A stretch of 64,000 bases of DNA, taken from assembly GCF_020085105.1 (NCBI RefSeq), contig NC_058045.1, forward strand, positions 6,772,333 to 6,836,332, in the 5' to 3' direction. The translations under genes and the position numbers were made by a program. Shown here piece after piece: positions 25,936-39,376 of this stretch. A model generated the notes under the pieces. It made no database searches. It saw nothing but the letters and a program-made list of their open reading frames with translations, and had not been told where the DNA came from. The stretch's first letter is position 1. The number at the start of each line of letters is the position of its first letter. Source of the DNA: Siniperca chuatsi (lineage: Eukaryota > Chordata > Actinopteri > Centrarchiformes > Sinipercidae).

Positions 25936-27666
25936 TTAAAGGGGTTGCTTGTAGTAATGAACCCACAGAGAATTATCACCCGACTCTGCAGTTCCTCTCA
26001 TCTCTACAGAGTGTTTTAGCATCTTTCAGTTTTGGTTAGTTTTGGTTTTACAGCACTGATTTGATTCACATCTGTTTGGTTCACATCCATTTCCAGCATA
26101 AAGGCTCTCATAAACCCGCTGTACACTACCTGCTCAGCATCAAAGTGCAGGCCGACAAAGTTAGTGATAGCTGGTAAACGTAGTGGAGCATATAGCAGCT
26201 AAAGACAGATATTTCCCTCAGGGGTGGATATCAAAACAGAGTTGCAAAAATGAAAAAGAGAAAAAAAGCTTTGCACACAGCATGTACTACAAGGCTGGAG
26301 GTTCTGGCAACTGCAAGATGAACATGCAATAAGAACAAAGTTTTCTATTTGATTTTCTTATCATTTATTGTGATTCATTTTTTCTTTCTTTCATTTTATT
26401 TTGTTTTTCTTTTCTTTTACCTTTTCTTTAAAAAATTATTTCCAGTGTGTGTTGCTACATGGTATTTCAGCGTGTTGTTTTGAGAGACGTTTGCACCTAC
26501 AGTATATTGATTGTCTGAGGTGAAGTTGAGGTGATGGTGAAGCTTATTTTGCACACCTGTATGCCATTGCTAATCACTACACAAACTGTGTGTGTGTGTG
26601 TGTGTGTGTGTAAGCCTTAACCCACTGCACATTTTCATGAGTCTGATGAAGCGAGAGAGAAATGCGTTGCTCTTGTCAGTTAATAAAAGATCTTTGATTA
26701 TAGTTTTGCGAAGTGTGTGGTCTTTACCACAAACACTTGTGGTTAGTTTTCTCTGAGAGCTTAAAGGGATATTGGACTTACATTTGTCAGGTAGCCAGAA
26801 ACACCTCCAAATGAATGCTAATGCTGCTCCATGTCTGCAGGATGTGTAGATAGGCCACTGTTTGGTAACTCATTCGCCAAATAAACTGTATATGGTGATA
26901 ATATGTCAATGCTGTGTTTACAGCTTGCTGTGCTTCCCCAAAAGGCCAAAAATTATGAGGCTGGCTGGATTCTATATTTTTCTTATTGTTAACAAATCCC
27001 ATTAAAGTATTTAAGTATTGTCTGTGATTCTAAAGCCTGATATAGCTTATTCCTCTGTACTGTAGATCTCCCTTGTTGTCCAAAAACTACTAAAAACACA
27101 TCAATGAGCCACATCGTTGACATGGTTGACATGTTCCTTCATTACCATGAACATGGACACTGTTGTTTATTTTGAGTCAATCCCACATACACCATCCTGC
27201 TATCGTAAATATTCACAAGCACAAAATGTGTATTAATCCACAGCTTAAAGTAGTCCCCAATAACTGCACTTTTTACTAAATTTGAAATGACATGCAATTC
27301 GTTCGAATTAATTCTAATGCGCACTCGCACCCTTGACAAATAACGTCGGAGTCCTGGTCAGAGCTGCTGTAAATCAATCAAACTGTATTCCCCGTCGTCA
27401 AACTGGTCTCCGTCGGTCTCAGAGGCTGTGTTCGGTTCCGGTCTGGCCGTGTTCACTGGGAGGCTGCTGATCCCGGTTCTGTTGCACGCTCACCTGGCTC
27501 TGGTTCTGAGTCAGCTAATAGGACTGCTAAGTTAGCTGCACGGCTAACTAGCTAACGGCAGTTAACAGCGGTATGACCTGATATGTGATATGCTGCCCCC
27601 TATTTATTTGGAGTATGAATTCAAGAGGTGGAGAGTAGTCTCAGTTCTTACATACTGCCCCTTTAA
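25936..27666. mobile_element. TTAAAGGGG...CCCCTTTAA DNA transposon, interrupted
   Basis: The element starts TTAAAGGGGTTGCTTGTAGT and ends CATACTGCCCCTTTAA, so the ends are inverted and each carries TTAA, consistent with a TTAA target duplication (piggyBac-like habit). The left third matches the copy at 8283-8725 in order, but here about 0.5 kb of unrelated sequence interrupts it (26262-26757) before the shared order resumes with TATTGGACTTAC. The CpG-rich block 27340-27560 belongs to the element interior rather than to a promoter. No transposase frame is visible. Confidence 0.7.
26262..26757. mobile_element. Insertion inside the TTAAAGGGG element
   Basis: This segment is absent from the homologous position near 8565-8590. 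It contains a T-rich stretch, a (GT)n tract at 26587-26611 and a block GTCTGATGAAGCGAGAGAGA followed by AATGCGTTGCTC and AATAAAAGATC, which resembles fish retroelement 3' ends. The boundaries are approximate, and no clear target duplication or terminal repeat could be fixed. Confidence 0.5.
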
Positions 27667-29135
27667 ATAAGCACAATTTGATAAGTTCTCTGATTTACAA
27701 TGAGCTCAAGTGATGCCAATCATCATTGTGTTGTTTAAAGTCCTTGTGTGCGTCAGCTGCCACTCCACACTCTTCCACTGTTCCTTTCTAGCCAGTCAGA
27801 TGGGATTAGTGAGTCCGTCAAATGCCTTTGATCAATAAAGAGGCTTAAAAGAGACAAGACACTTCACTTTCTCGCAGCTAATTATCTTGAGTGAGCTACC
27901 AGGACAATGACAAAGCTAGTGCCAAAGCAGTCGGCTCTCTACTACATGCTTATTATTTGCTGTCAAAGACAACATACTATTACAAGGTCATAGCACTGAG
28001 TCACTGCATTGTGCTTGGTTGTAAATACTGACCTTTGAATTAGAGGGTTCCAGACATTTTGGTCTAAAATAAGTCCCTTTTTTAATATTAGGACAAGAAA
28101 GAACCTTTAAATTAATGAAATCAATTAAACTACAATCAAAAGCTTACAGACAATGTTCTAATCCTCATCAGATGTATAGGCTCCAAATCAGTTTCAAAAT
28201 GCAATAATCTCTTCATAGTTACACCTGCTAAAAGTTCTTAAACCTGAGCAGTATGTATCCATGAAATTCCACGAGCATTTAAGAGAACATCTATTACCAC
28301 AGGGCACCAGGAGCATTAAGCTGCTTTGGGACTTTTTAGAAAATAAAAATAGACACTTCTATAAGCTAGAGAATTGCTGATAGGTTTAGAAAGTTGTTCT
28401 GATTTCATCCTTAGAGGAAAATGGCCAGAGGGGAAATTTACAGCCCCTTGAGAGAGTCAACCTCACTGATCCTGCTTTCAGTTTTTATCTTAGGCGTGTC
28501 CACATACATTTCTGTTACTTTTCTTAGAATGGCATTGTCTGTAAAGTCAGAACAAAGCAAATATGGTTTGTTGTAACAAAACAGATACAACACAACAATG
28601 AATAGAGACATGCATTTTATTTTTCCAAGATGAATCTGGGTCTAAAGTGAAGTCAGGTTAACGGAGGCTGACCTTTAGCCTCTGTATATGCGACATCATT
28701 ACTGCAGATAGAAGAGTCCTGCCCACAGGCATGGACATGGACGTGTGAGTGTGAGTGTGTGTGTGTGCATTTGTAGGAAAAAACCTCCCTGTCCAAGAGG
28801 GGACACATTCTTTCCATCGTCATCTATCACAGACAAAAGCATCAGTCATAGAGGAAACAGTGACAGTAATGTGTTCTGAAATAACGCAGCTGTCTTGTTT
28901 TGACTGGATAACCACATCACATGCTGCCCCTTGAAAACATCTGAGAAACGAGAAATCATTATCAGATGCAGGCCAAAAAGTGTAGCTGAGTTAATGAAGA
29001 GGGTTTTTTTTTTTTTGTAAAAATCAGGTAGAGCCTGTAATTAAGGGGTTAATATATTTATGACTTTCACTGAGCCGGAATTACTAAACTTGCTGATTCT
29101 TCTTGGTTTTCTTTAAGCAAGACTAAGAGTCTACA
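27667..29135. other. Intergenic DNA, no gene seen
   Basis: No supported gene or RNA. A short GT repeat lies near 28747-28768 and a poly-T run near 29006-29018. Confidence 0.55.
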
Positions 29136-29345
29136 GCCATGCTAGCAGCTCTGTGAGGCTATACTTCCGCACAGCAATACAGCAGTACTACTTTGAGCTA
29201 AATGCTAATGTCAGCATGCTAACATGCTAACAATGACAGTGTTAACATGCTGATGTTTAATGTTAGTATGCTAAACATTGCTATTTACAACTAAACACAA
29301 AATACAGCTGATGCTGATGGGAATGTCATTGGTTTTTCAGGTTTG
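29136..29345. repeat. Second copy of the GCTAACATGCTAAC dispersed repeat
   Basis: It carries ATGCTAGCAGCTCTGTGAGG, repeated CATGCTAACATGCTAAC words, and the block GCTGATGCTGATGGGAATGT shared with position 93-112. The copy stops soon after, whereas the copy at the window start continues for about 300 bp. Confidence 0.7.
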
Positions 29346-32300
29346 TTTGTTTTTTTTCTTCTCCTTTTTACTAATTTACTCAATTATTTAATTATATAAG
29401 GAGAAGAAATATGTAGAATATTTGTAATGCTCCCTCTGTAAATCCCACAGTTGCCAATAAAAAGTAAAATTGAAAAATAAAATGTCAAATGTGACAAGCA
29501 TCAGATATCAAATCCATGTCTGAAGAAGTTCCCCTGGAGTAAATAAATTCTTATTTTTAAATCTTCCCAATGTGTTATCCATAACATTTACAAACTGTGA
29601 AAGGTTTGCGCCATGAAAATATACAGCATAATGTCAGATACTGTTATTTTACCATATTCCTGGAGGTGAAATCAGCAGGGTAGCCAACCATCTCAATCTA
29701 ATCACAAGGTAAGTGAACAAAGAAAGCCAATATAAAAAAGATTTTTGTGGCCCAACAAAATAAAGAAGCAGCCACAGGTGTTCATTTTAAAATCAATACC
29801 CAAGCAGGAAAAATGAGGCACTGATGAGAAATTGATGTGTCCTCCTTTTTCACTGAAGAAGATCGTTGGTTTGCTTTTCATGCATCTCTGAAAGGACTGT
29901 CCTTTGAATGAATTACTTTGCAAGTAAATCCCATTTCCCTGCTTTGATTGGCTTGAGGTTCTGAGCAGATTTAGGAGGAGATGATGAGCAAAAATGATTG
30001 GCAGCGGAGGAGAGAGGCCAGTAGGCAAGTGCATGTTGTGTCACATCAGTGAACTAGCTGCAGCCTGTGAGGCCTGTCTGCTCTGACTGAGAGGAGTGTG
30101 TTCACAGCTGAAACACACAACAGGGGTGCCCACAATCCATCGGCTTTGCACAGGAGTTGTGCCATTGGCTGTATTTTGGTTTGGAGTTCAAATAGCTACA
30201 GTACAGGTGTTTCTGTGTGTATATTGTGCCTTCAAACACAAAAAGAGATCCTGTGTTAACACATTTTGCCAGTTTTATTCATGGTTATAATGGGCGTATG
30301 CAGACATTTGTGCAGATGTTTCATAAAATGTAAGACTTACAGCTACTTGGTGACATACTGTAGCACCAAGCCTGAGTACACTACACTGAGATATTAAAAT
30401 GCTGCACACATTAACAAAGATTCATAACTGGTATGATTCCGATCCTGACATTTGAGAGCCTGGCAGTCAGTATATAAAACTGTCTGAAAGGACATTCCCT
30501 GCTATATCATATCTTTCTCAAATACACCCTCTAGAAAAACAAATGTGCTAACTTGCCACCCAGGATGGTAGTTAGTAGATAATATATGCAGCTATAACGA
30601 CTTTTACACTGCCAGCAACAACATTGTGCAATTTTGAAGTGCTGCCAGCTGTACTACCGGCGATGTTGCATTAATAAGCTGCAAATGTAGTGACTGGCCA
30701 CATGGCCAGATTAACCTGCCAGTGGGCCCCAGGGCAAAAATGAATTGCTAGGCCCCTATTAACCCTTCTGTTCCTCCCACTCTCTGTGCACTGTGTACAG
30801 TATTCCTGTACTGGAATAGTCACTGGCCCCAGGTTTGCTGTGCAGTCATTTGAACACAAATTCATTTAGCAATACACACTAAATAAGTGCAGTGTCAACC
30901 AAAATAATGATGGTCTTAAAATCATACTTTCTTAATCAGCCTCTTACCACAATATTTTCTGCCAAAATTAGAACAGTTTTGGATGATTGACATTAGATAT
31001 TTCTTATTTTCCCTGTGCTCTTCTCACTGGGTTTTAGTGGGCGAAGCTTAGTTGGAAAAAGGTAATGTCATGTACTCCCGTGCACCAATCAGGATTTAGC
31101 AACATCTGAATCAGAATCTGAAGATAGTTGTTGGGTTGTTTGGTAACTGTCTGATCAAACCACATGTCCCGATGACAAGATTAACTTAATTTTTGACTTA
31201 AACTTGTAATTAATAATACCTAAGGATGTTTTTAACCTTGATGTTGCTTATTTATGTATATGTGTATATGTATTTATGTCATGTATATTTATAGTTTTAG
31301 TGAAATACATTTGAAGCCAAGTTTTCAGGGCCTTTAAAATTAGATTTATAGTATAAGGTCTAAATTGATATTGTGCTTTCATGGTGTATTTTCCCAAACA
31401 AATTAAACAATCAAATTAGTACAAAGCAATTAACACACAGTGAACCTAGGGCTTTCGGGGCATTAATACAGTAATTTGATTAATTCTCTAGGACCAATGC
31501 CAAGTAATGTAAATCTGTAGAAAATGCCAAACAAAGGGGAGCGAATGTAAGGATGTGTATATTGCAGGAGACAGGCAATTCCAATTTTGCTAAACAAAAT
31601 GGAACAGTCATTCAGTTCTCACTTGGCAAATTGTGACAGCTGTTATATTCATTGTCGTAACAAGCTGTTACAATGTCTGCTGCATTTCCCACTGAATCCT
31701 GATGTAGATTCTGTCATTTCTCCATCTGAGGATTCCTTCAGCCAAAATCTTTATAAGACTTATTTATATCACACTCACTGGCAAGGCTATCTTTCATTCG
31801 ACTATGCCGGAGGTCTTCCAAGGGGCTCCATTAGCAGACTCCTCATCACTGTGTTTACTTTGGTTCCGACACATATGGAGGATGCAACATTCCCCGTGCT
31901 CTTGTCTCTCCATCTCATGCTGGATAAATTATTCACAAGTGATCACATTCCAATAGTATAATTATCACTGTCCGACACAAACACCTCAGCAGTTTCTTAG
32001 CAACTGCTATCGGCACATTTTCTGCTTCCACAACAGCAGTATTTTCCATCTAGTTGAAACCAGACTCATTGCTTGTGGAATTTATGAAATAATGGCATAG
32101 TGATTGTCCTCAATGCAAATGCACACGCTGTACCTTGTAATCAAAGCTATTTTACTGTTTTAACAGTAACTCCTAATCTAATGTCATAACAAACATGTCT
32201 GCTCTCTCTCTGCTGAGCTGAAGAGAACACATCCTTGGAAACATTGGCTCTTGATGTGGGAGTTATAGACAGGAAAAAGAGAGACAACAGCTCCATGCAC

Positions 32301-33189
32301 ACTGCTTAGGGAGATGAAAAACCTCTGGACTGAGCTTGTACATTATTTATCCACCCCAGCCTGAGCTGTGTATGTCAGCATGGCAGACAACCACCCCAGG
32401 CCACAGGCTGAGGGAGTCAACCTTGGTCTTAGTCAGTGAGCTGGTGGCTCAGATGGCTGTGTGGATGGCAGCCAAAATCAAACAGGAGGGAGGTTCAGAG
32501 AACAGAGTAGGGAAATTGTTGAGGTTTTGTTTGGGAAGGTTTCAGATCAGTGAATTGCCAGTTGGAGAAGTTAGCTTGTGGGCCTTTTCGGCTGGATAGT
32601 CCTAGGAATTAAACTCAGGGACCCAAAACAGTAACTAGAACTTACTTTTTCATCTTTGGATTTCCACCACATCTCAAGAATTGGGGAAAAAAAACAGCTT
32701 TGTTAGAGAGTTTTTTGCCAAGTTCCAACAAAGTGTTGTGTGACTGTGAGATTGATTTGATGTTGGAAAGCTGTGCAAAGGTGGAAAGTGAGATTGAAAA
32801 TACCAGAAAGACAAGACTCTTATCTGATAAGTGTTATTTGTGTTTATTTTTCTGCTTATGTAACCATTTTGAAACATTAGAGCTAGTTGGCTGATGATAG
32901 CTTATTACAGATATATCAATATCTGTATATATGTCGGCTGATAAATAACAAGAAATTGCAGGATAGAAATGCCAAAAATATGGCTGTTGTCATTTACAAC
33001 AGTGTCACTGTTTATTTTTCAACTGTAAAATGTCACAATAATTCTTTCAAAAACACATTGAAGAGATCCTTATCAAAAATATTTGTATATGTCGTGTTTA
33101 TGTAAATTTAAAATATTGTTATCAGTATCTGCCTCAAAAATCCAGTAACTGTCAGGGTCTAGAAACAATTAGCAATTAACCTTAAGTTT
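29346..33189. other. Intergenic DNA, no gene seen
   Basis: No exon or RNA gene is supported. A 124-codon frame at 31587-31961 has no recognisable domain; the surrounding 31600-31970 is non-repetitive and could be a conserved non-coding element. The patch 30690-30860 (GGGCCCCAGGGC...) may be an old transposon fragment, unassigned. Confidence 0.5.
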
Positions 33190-33375
33190 TTGCCCACTCC
33201 TTTCTGGTCGGTGGAAGAGCGCTGGGAGAGTTCCACTCTGACACCAATATCCGAGGCATCTACCTCCACCGTAAACTGTCGTGTGGGATCGGGTTGCACT
33301 AGGATGGGAGCCGAGGTGAAGAGGGCTTTGAGTTGGGCCAAGGCCGTGTCCGCTTCAGGGGTCCAGGTGAAAAGG
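33190..33375 (-). pseudogene. Ty3/gypsy RT-RNase H fragment
   Basis: The minus strand encodes a short stretch typical of Ty3/gypsy pol at the junction of reverse transcriptase and RNase H: TWTPEAD, then [31 protein letters not shown] and [17 protein letters not shown] is the usual beginning of the RNase H domain, with its first catalytic Asp. The usual small-residue pair after ASD-x-G is altered (RVELSQ). Homology stops abruptly on both sides, so only about 60 residues of a roughly 1000-residue polyprotein remain, without LTRs. It is a dead fragment. Confidence 0.85.
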
Positions 33376-34540
33376 ATCTTGGATCAGGCACACTGGAGCA
33401 CACAGGGATCAGGGTGGCATAGGGGCCAACTATGACAAATAGTCCCTGGTCCATCAGAATGTACTGGCCTACATCTGGAGCGCCAACTTTTTGGGGGCAA
33501 GAAGCTGCCCAGACACCAAAACTTGGGTCCTGTGGTCAAAATGCAGGCACAGGTAAAAAAAAGTTTCCTGTAAAGGTTTCCTGCAGTCAAATGGAAAATT
33601 GTTCCCGTGGTTCCTAAAGAGTTAAGGTGATTACACATTCCAACATACTTGGGTGATCATTTTGGCTGCCCTACAGAGAGGCGGTGAATAGGCGGAGATG
33701 TGTTCTAAATTTAACAGTTAGCAATCTGTCTCTGGAGGAGGCCATTTATCGCACCCAATGACTTTAACACGGTTGTCGCAGCATGGACCTGTGTTTGACT
33801 GAAATCCAGATTGTGTGGAAGCAACCTTCCTCACTTCCTCACAGTCTATCTATAATCAAGTGTCTAGTTGCTATTTGGAGGAAGCTTTCAAATAGGAGCT
33901 GGCTACTCAATTGACAGCCAACAGCCTATCTCCTGTTCTGTTTCTCTTTCACATCAGATATTAAAGCTGAAGGTCTGCACAGTCCTATGTTTTTTTATCA
34001 GTATACCATGGGAACCTGGCTTTTTCCATGCCCACCCTTATATTGACATTTAAAGAATCCCCTTACTCAGATACACATTAGTGTGATACCAAAGAAATCA
34101 TCTCCTTCTGGTTAAATTGCTTTTTCACAATCTGATGCAAAGCTGTATCGGATGTTGACTGATTTCCTGTTAAACTCTTCCCTGCCAGTCCTGTTTACAC
34201 AAAAGAATGACAGATTTCAGATTCCATTACAAATGCTGTTCAAACTGAAATCCCTTAATCTTTTCACATGCACATATCTGATTCTGAATTTGACATTAAA
34301 ATGTAAAATACCACAAATTCAAATGCAGTACTGAAATTCACCAAAATAAATGCCATCATATATTATTAACCCTACATTTTGCAGACTGTGTAACAGTACA
34401 GTAAGCTGTACTACTACTGCAGGACGGGTTGATAACGTACATAGGAGTATATGTCAAGTAGCTGTGGCAGCAGAATGTCCTTTAGATTAGTTTCATGAAC
34501 ATGTGGTGAGAATGAATTATCTTTTAGTAAATAGCCTCTC
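33376..34540. other. Intergenic DNA, no gene seen
   Basis: No supported feature. Sequence directly after the gypsy fragment (33376-33620) keeps short open frames but matches nothing I recognise. Confidence 0.5.
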
Positions 34541-34669
34541 ATTCACCCATTGACACACACACCAATGGCAGCAAGCTACCATGCAGTGTGCTGGACTGAC
34601 TTGTGGTGTTCGTGCCGCCAACTCTGCGATCAGCGGACGACCTGCTCTACTTCCTGAGCCACAGCCGCC
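34541..34669 (-). repeat. tRNA-derived SINE, internally deleted
   Basis: Read on the minus strand, the head is GGCGGCTGTGGCTCAGGAAG then TAGAGCAGGTCGTCC, a tRNA-like 5' part with a recognisable pol III A box (TGGCTCAGGAAG). A GCGGCACGAA stretch sits where the B box is expected (decayed from GGTTCGAATCC). The tail contains GCATGGTAGCTTGCTGCCAT and TGGTGTGTGTGTC, as in a common fish SINE. The copy is shorter than the usual form and no longer looks transcribable. Confidence 0.65.
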
Positions 34670-34737
34670 ACAGTTGCTCACTTAAATGCGCCTGAAAGCT
34701 GCCTAATACAAACACACTGCTGTAATGCTGAATACTG

Positions 34738-35496
34738 AGTAGCGATGTGCCCATATAATTGTTTTACTGTACCACAAGTGAGTGCTGTTCTACCAGTCAA
34801 AACAGGAGCAAAACAGCCACAGCAGGACCAGCGAAGGAGGCTCCTTCTCTGTCTGGCTCAAGCTACCGTGGTTTAGCTTGCTCTGCTAACATTAGTGATT
34901 TAGAGGAAACTCGCTGCCGAAGATTACACAAATTACGTTCTTCCCCACAGGTCATTTTCAGCTCTACCCGTGGCAAAGGTTTCATTTGAGCTTTGGGGTG
35001 ACATAACCGTCACACCACCTGACGAGAACGAGACAGATAACGCATTTGTTGCATTCGTTAAGTATTATTGCAGTGGCAGGGTGAAGGGGGACGAGCGGTG
35101 CTAGTAGCTTGTAAGAGCCTAATGTAACTGCTGTTATTAACTGTTATTTTAACCATTAACAGCCAAAAGAAATCAGAACAGGTATGAAAACATGAATGGA
35201 TGTGTAAAGTCTGAGCAACACAGATTATATGCTGCATTCAGAGTCATTCTTTTAACAACCAACCTGCTGTGTTGAGGGTGTTTTTAAGTGTTTTTTATGT
35301 TAATTCTTTTGCAGAACTTAACAAAGTTGCAATATACGGTTTACTGTTAAGTGTTTGTTCCAAGACCAGCATGGTCTGAAGTAATTTTAGTATATTTAAG
35401 CAGTATTTTCTAAACGTTTGATGAATATCTTGATAAAACTGTGCTATTTTGGGCAATAACCGTACCATGAAAATTTGATACCGGCACATTACTACT
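34738..35496. mobile_element. Non-autonomous DNA transposon, AGTAGCGATGTGCC ends
   Basis: The left end AGTAGCGATGTGCC pairs with the right end GGCACATTACTACT, whose reverse complement is AGTAGTAATGTGCC (12 of 14 matches). About 760 bp lie between, without a coding frame; the last 50 bp contain ACCATGAAAATTTGATACCG. No clean target duplication is visible (best 8-mers match 5 of 8). Confidence 0.6.
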
Positions 35497-38400
35497 TTTG
35501 AGGGAGTTAAGGCTAAAAGGCATTGCTGAAGACTACACAAGCAATAGCTGATGAGGTGAGGAAGAGTATTAGTCTCACTTTTCAACAAATCTAAGGATAT
35601 GAATCTGAATCACAACTCCACTTTTTTGACATTTAGGTTGCTGCTGGTTTTTTTAGTGCTTGCTTTTTCATCATTCGTCATTCGCAGCAGAGAGAGGAAA
35701 GTGACAGATGACAAAAGCTCCGGGCCAGATCAAAACCAAGGACACATTTGTACATCTCCAACTTTATCACCAGAATACAATGACACACTTGTAACTAAAC
35801 CTGAATCCTAATTTGCTCAGTGTACAAAAGAAAAAACAAAGTGTAGAAAATGGGAATTGAGTTTATCTCTGGTGCCTTCTTGTCTGTTCATTGTGTTGAC
35901 TTGAAAGTCGCCACATTTTAGGATGCTAATTTGTAATTGATCTAGATGATTTAGCACAACTCAGACTGTCTCGCTCAGTAAATGGGATTCTCCTGAGAAG
36001 CTTCTTCAGTGTTTAATTGAAAGCTGTGCAATTAACGTGTAATTACTTTTCAAACTCAATAACAGAAATAAGCTGATGGACCAAACACGACTACCAGTGA
36101 GAGTAGCTTTACTGTTTCACTATATTATACAAGTCTTTAACAGTTTGTTACTCAATAGATTCACTAAATGTTAGTAAGATTGTCAAACAAATAGTGATCA
36201 GATGTTGGTTGTTTAGATATTTATGTTTCATATGTAGTATTTCATGTTTCTATACAAAAAGGGTATTCCAAGACCCATTTTAGAGCAGATTCACAGAAAA
36301 TACATCATCAGTAATATACAGTACAAACAGAAGTTTGGCCAGATGGTGTTGTTGCTTCACAGTTTGCATCTCCTACTGTTCATACTATTGCATGGGTTTC
36401 ATTTGATCCATAGGCTTTACTCATCACAAGCATTTGTTACATAAGCTTTCAGATGGGTTTGTTATGCTTTGTTATTCTGGTTGGCATCAAAGTCTTATTT
36501 CTACAAGAAGGTAGAATTTCAATATACGGCTCCTAAATATTGTGCATGACTGTTTCACTTGAATAGTTTTAATCAGGGGGTTTGATTTTTCAAGATTATG
36601 GCAATTTGCCCAACATTTGCCATTTGTAGTAAGTAAGATTTGTAAGATTTCAGTTCCTAATCATATTTATATTTGTCAAAAGAAAACTCTCCAGACCTTT
36701 TTTTGTCTCTCTCTGTACAGCTGATTGTGTCTTAAAATGTTGGAGTCTTGCCTCCAAGATAATGTTTTGCCCTCCGTGTTTAGTAGGTGGAATGAGAACC
36801 TGTCTGACAGGAGATTTGTCATGGATGTTGACCATGTACTGACGCTCCATCACTCCCAAGTCTCTTTGTGGGTGTTTGTGACCTACCAGACCTGGATGCA
36901 GACCCAGATCAGCCTGCTCTTTGGGAAATAATAACCACTCTCACAGGAACAGGTTGAAGGTTAGGACAGAAATCCAATAATAAATGTGGCTAAGTCCTTG
37001 TCCCTGCATGCTGGTTCCTGCATTGACGTTCCCCATATGTCAATAGATCCACTTTCTGATAGAGCTGACTTAGTGGTGTTGACACTGAAGAGCTTTGTAC
37101 AGCAAATGTCAGAACCGGCTGATTTCATTGACTGACCTTCGGCCCCCACAGTTCAAGTTGACACCAACAACAATGATTCTTTCTTTAACAAAAGATCATG
37201 ACATGCTGAGTCAGTCAGCAGAGTTAAATGGCAAACCTGTTGGAGACTTTCTAATTTCTATGGAGTGTTATTTTCAACTAATTTTATGCAAGTAAAAGCG
37301 AGCTCCCATTTACAGACAGGACTAGTTCCTGACACGTTCAAAATGAGTTCAAATCAAATTGTCAGTCAGACACACTTGATATTTGCAGCAGTATGTCTTG
37401 ATTGTGTGTGATGATTGTGTCGCTCTGGTCAATGAAATTTGTGCAGTGTGTGACACCATTATGTGTACTTTGAGCATGCCCACTACTGCCTACAAGTGTT
37501 GCTGAGGGTTTAATCTGCTGCTACTTTTAATTAACTGCAATGAGATACAGATCAAATACAGCTGAGATTTAGGTTCAGCCTTCTCTGTCTGTCTCTTTTA
37601 GAGATATCACGACTGAAAAACCAAAACATATCCATGAACAAACTGCATCGTGTTATGTGCAAGACTTGGACATTTAACTCACGTTCCAGTATGCACGCTG
37701 TTTACGCGTTATGGTGTAAATCAAGCCGAAACATCTCACACCGCCACAAAAGCCTAAACGGGGATTTATAGTCATATTTATAGTGTGTTAAGTGGTTATG
37801 GCATAGTTTTGGAGCCTACATGCCAGCATGTAGCATACCCTGTAGCTACGTCATAGCTGACATGTACCTCTCGGGCTGAAGATACCATGTGGGGACCACA
37901 AGGACTGTGATTGATCAGCTTGGTGTTGTGTTTTCTCCAACAAGTTTCCAATGCTGGTGAAGATTGCTGATAGTGAAGAAACACTCAGTAATCTTGTCCT
38001 TTTCAGTAACACACATCTAGCAAAACCATTTGTACTGCAAACCTTCTGCTTGCCGTGATCACTGCTTTTTACCACAGTGAATTAAAGAACGGAAACACGG
38101 CAATTGCACAGTAGTAGTCTCCCATTCAGTAATGAGACAAGACAAACCTTCCCATCATTGCTCTATATCACAAAGTGAATGATTAAAGCATAATACGGCC
38201 TGGTGATGTACAATACATCCATCTGGTGTTGTGGTGGTGCTATCAATGGGTGAAATCTGAACTGACACATCAAAATCTACGTTATTGTCATGTAACTCAG
38301 GACAGCTGTTAAACCCTTGAGTCAAGTATAAATCCAGTCTAAGCTGCTTGCAGAAATCTGAGTATGGATGAGAAGTCTGTTGAGTCAAAGAAAGTATTGA

Positions 38401-39368
38401 ATTTAAGATAAAGAAATGAATGCATTTAAGATTTGTTTGACATTTTAAAGAGCAACGAGGGGAAAAAAAATAAAATGTGACAAAACAGCTCTTCTATGTA
38501 GCCTCAGTAAAAGGCCTCTTTTCTGTTTTTGTCTGTGGACCATGTGATCTCAGAATAAATACTATGGCAGCCTGAAAACCTGCAGGACCTTGAGGAGACC
38601 CATTTAGCTGCCAATAAAGGAGCATATATGATTATGTCCTCTAAATTTGATTTGCACGGATGAAAGATGACTTGCACTTCCGATGACTCTAATTGTTTCA
38701 TGGGGCAACCACCGCAACATCAGTGGGAATGTTCTTGCCTTGCTATATTAAACATTCTGCTTCAATATTAATTATGCATACCATATAAATGTTAAAGTTG
38801 ATTAAGTGCCAAGATTAACACAAACTAAATTAAGCGAAAAAAAATGCTGTGTGTAGTGTAACACACGTCAGCCTAATCTCAGACTTACAAACCGACAACC
38901 AAATACTGCGTAAACCAATATTAAATATTGTATTCTGTTGTTTGAGCCTCCTGCTGGATTTTCCTTTCTGATGATACTGAATGCAAGGTACACCAAAAAA
39001 ATAAAAATAAAACTTGCTATCTTAATAATTCTCGAATAAAAGCTTACTTTATTTGTCTAACAGACACTTTTTCCAGAGGTTTAGATTTAGGAGATTTTAT
39101 TTCACTGAAAAATAAATGATTGTACGTGTGAAAACTGGCAAGTAACAACTTCAGTAGCGCTGAAGTAAATTTTTTCAAGATACGTTTTTTAATAATTTTG
39201 AAAGGCTTTTCTTTTTTATTTTACATGGGGTAGTAATTACACTAATATCTAACATTTGCAGTGAAAATTATTCAATGCTTTGCCTTCTTGCTAGTCTTAC
39301 TGATACAGTAAACTTGTGAAGCCAAAATATTCTACTATAACAAATCAGCAGTTAGATAGTTTTATTTG
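35497..39368. other. Intergenic DNA, no gene seen
   Basis: About 3.9 kb without a supported exon, RNA gene or delimited repeat. Short frames (36244-36444, 37796-38075 minus) show no domain. The sequence is AT-rich and apparently unique. Confidence 0.5.
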
Positions 39369-39376
39369 ACAATAAC

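Noticed and set aside
27340-27560. CpG-rich block as a second promoter
   Set aside because: It lies inside the TTAA-flanked transposon (25936-27666) and ends in the GCTAACTAGCTAACG-type words common in fish repeats.
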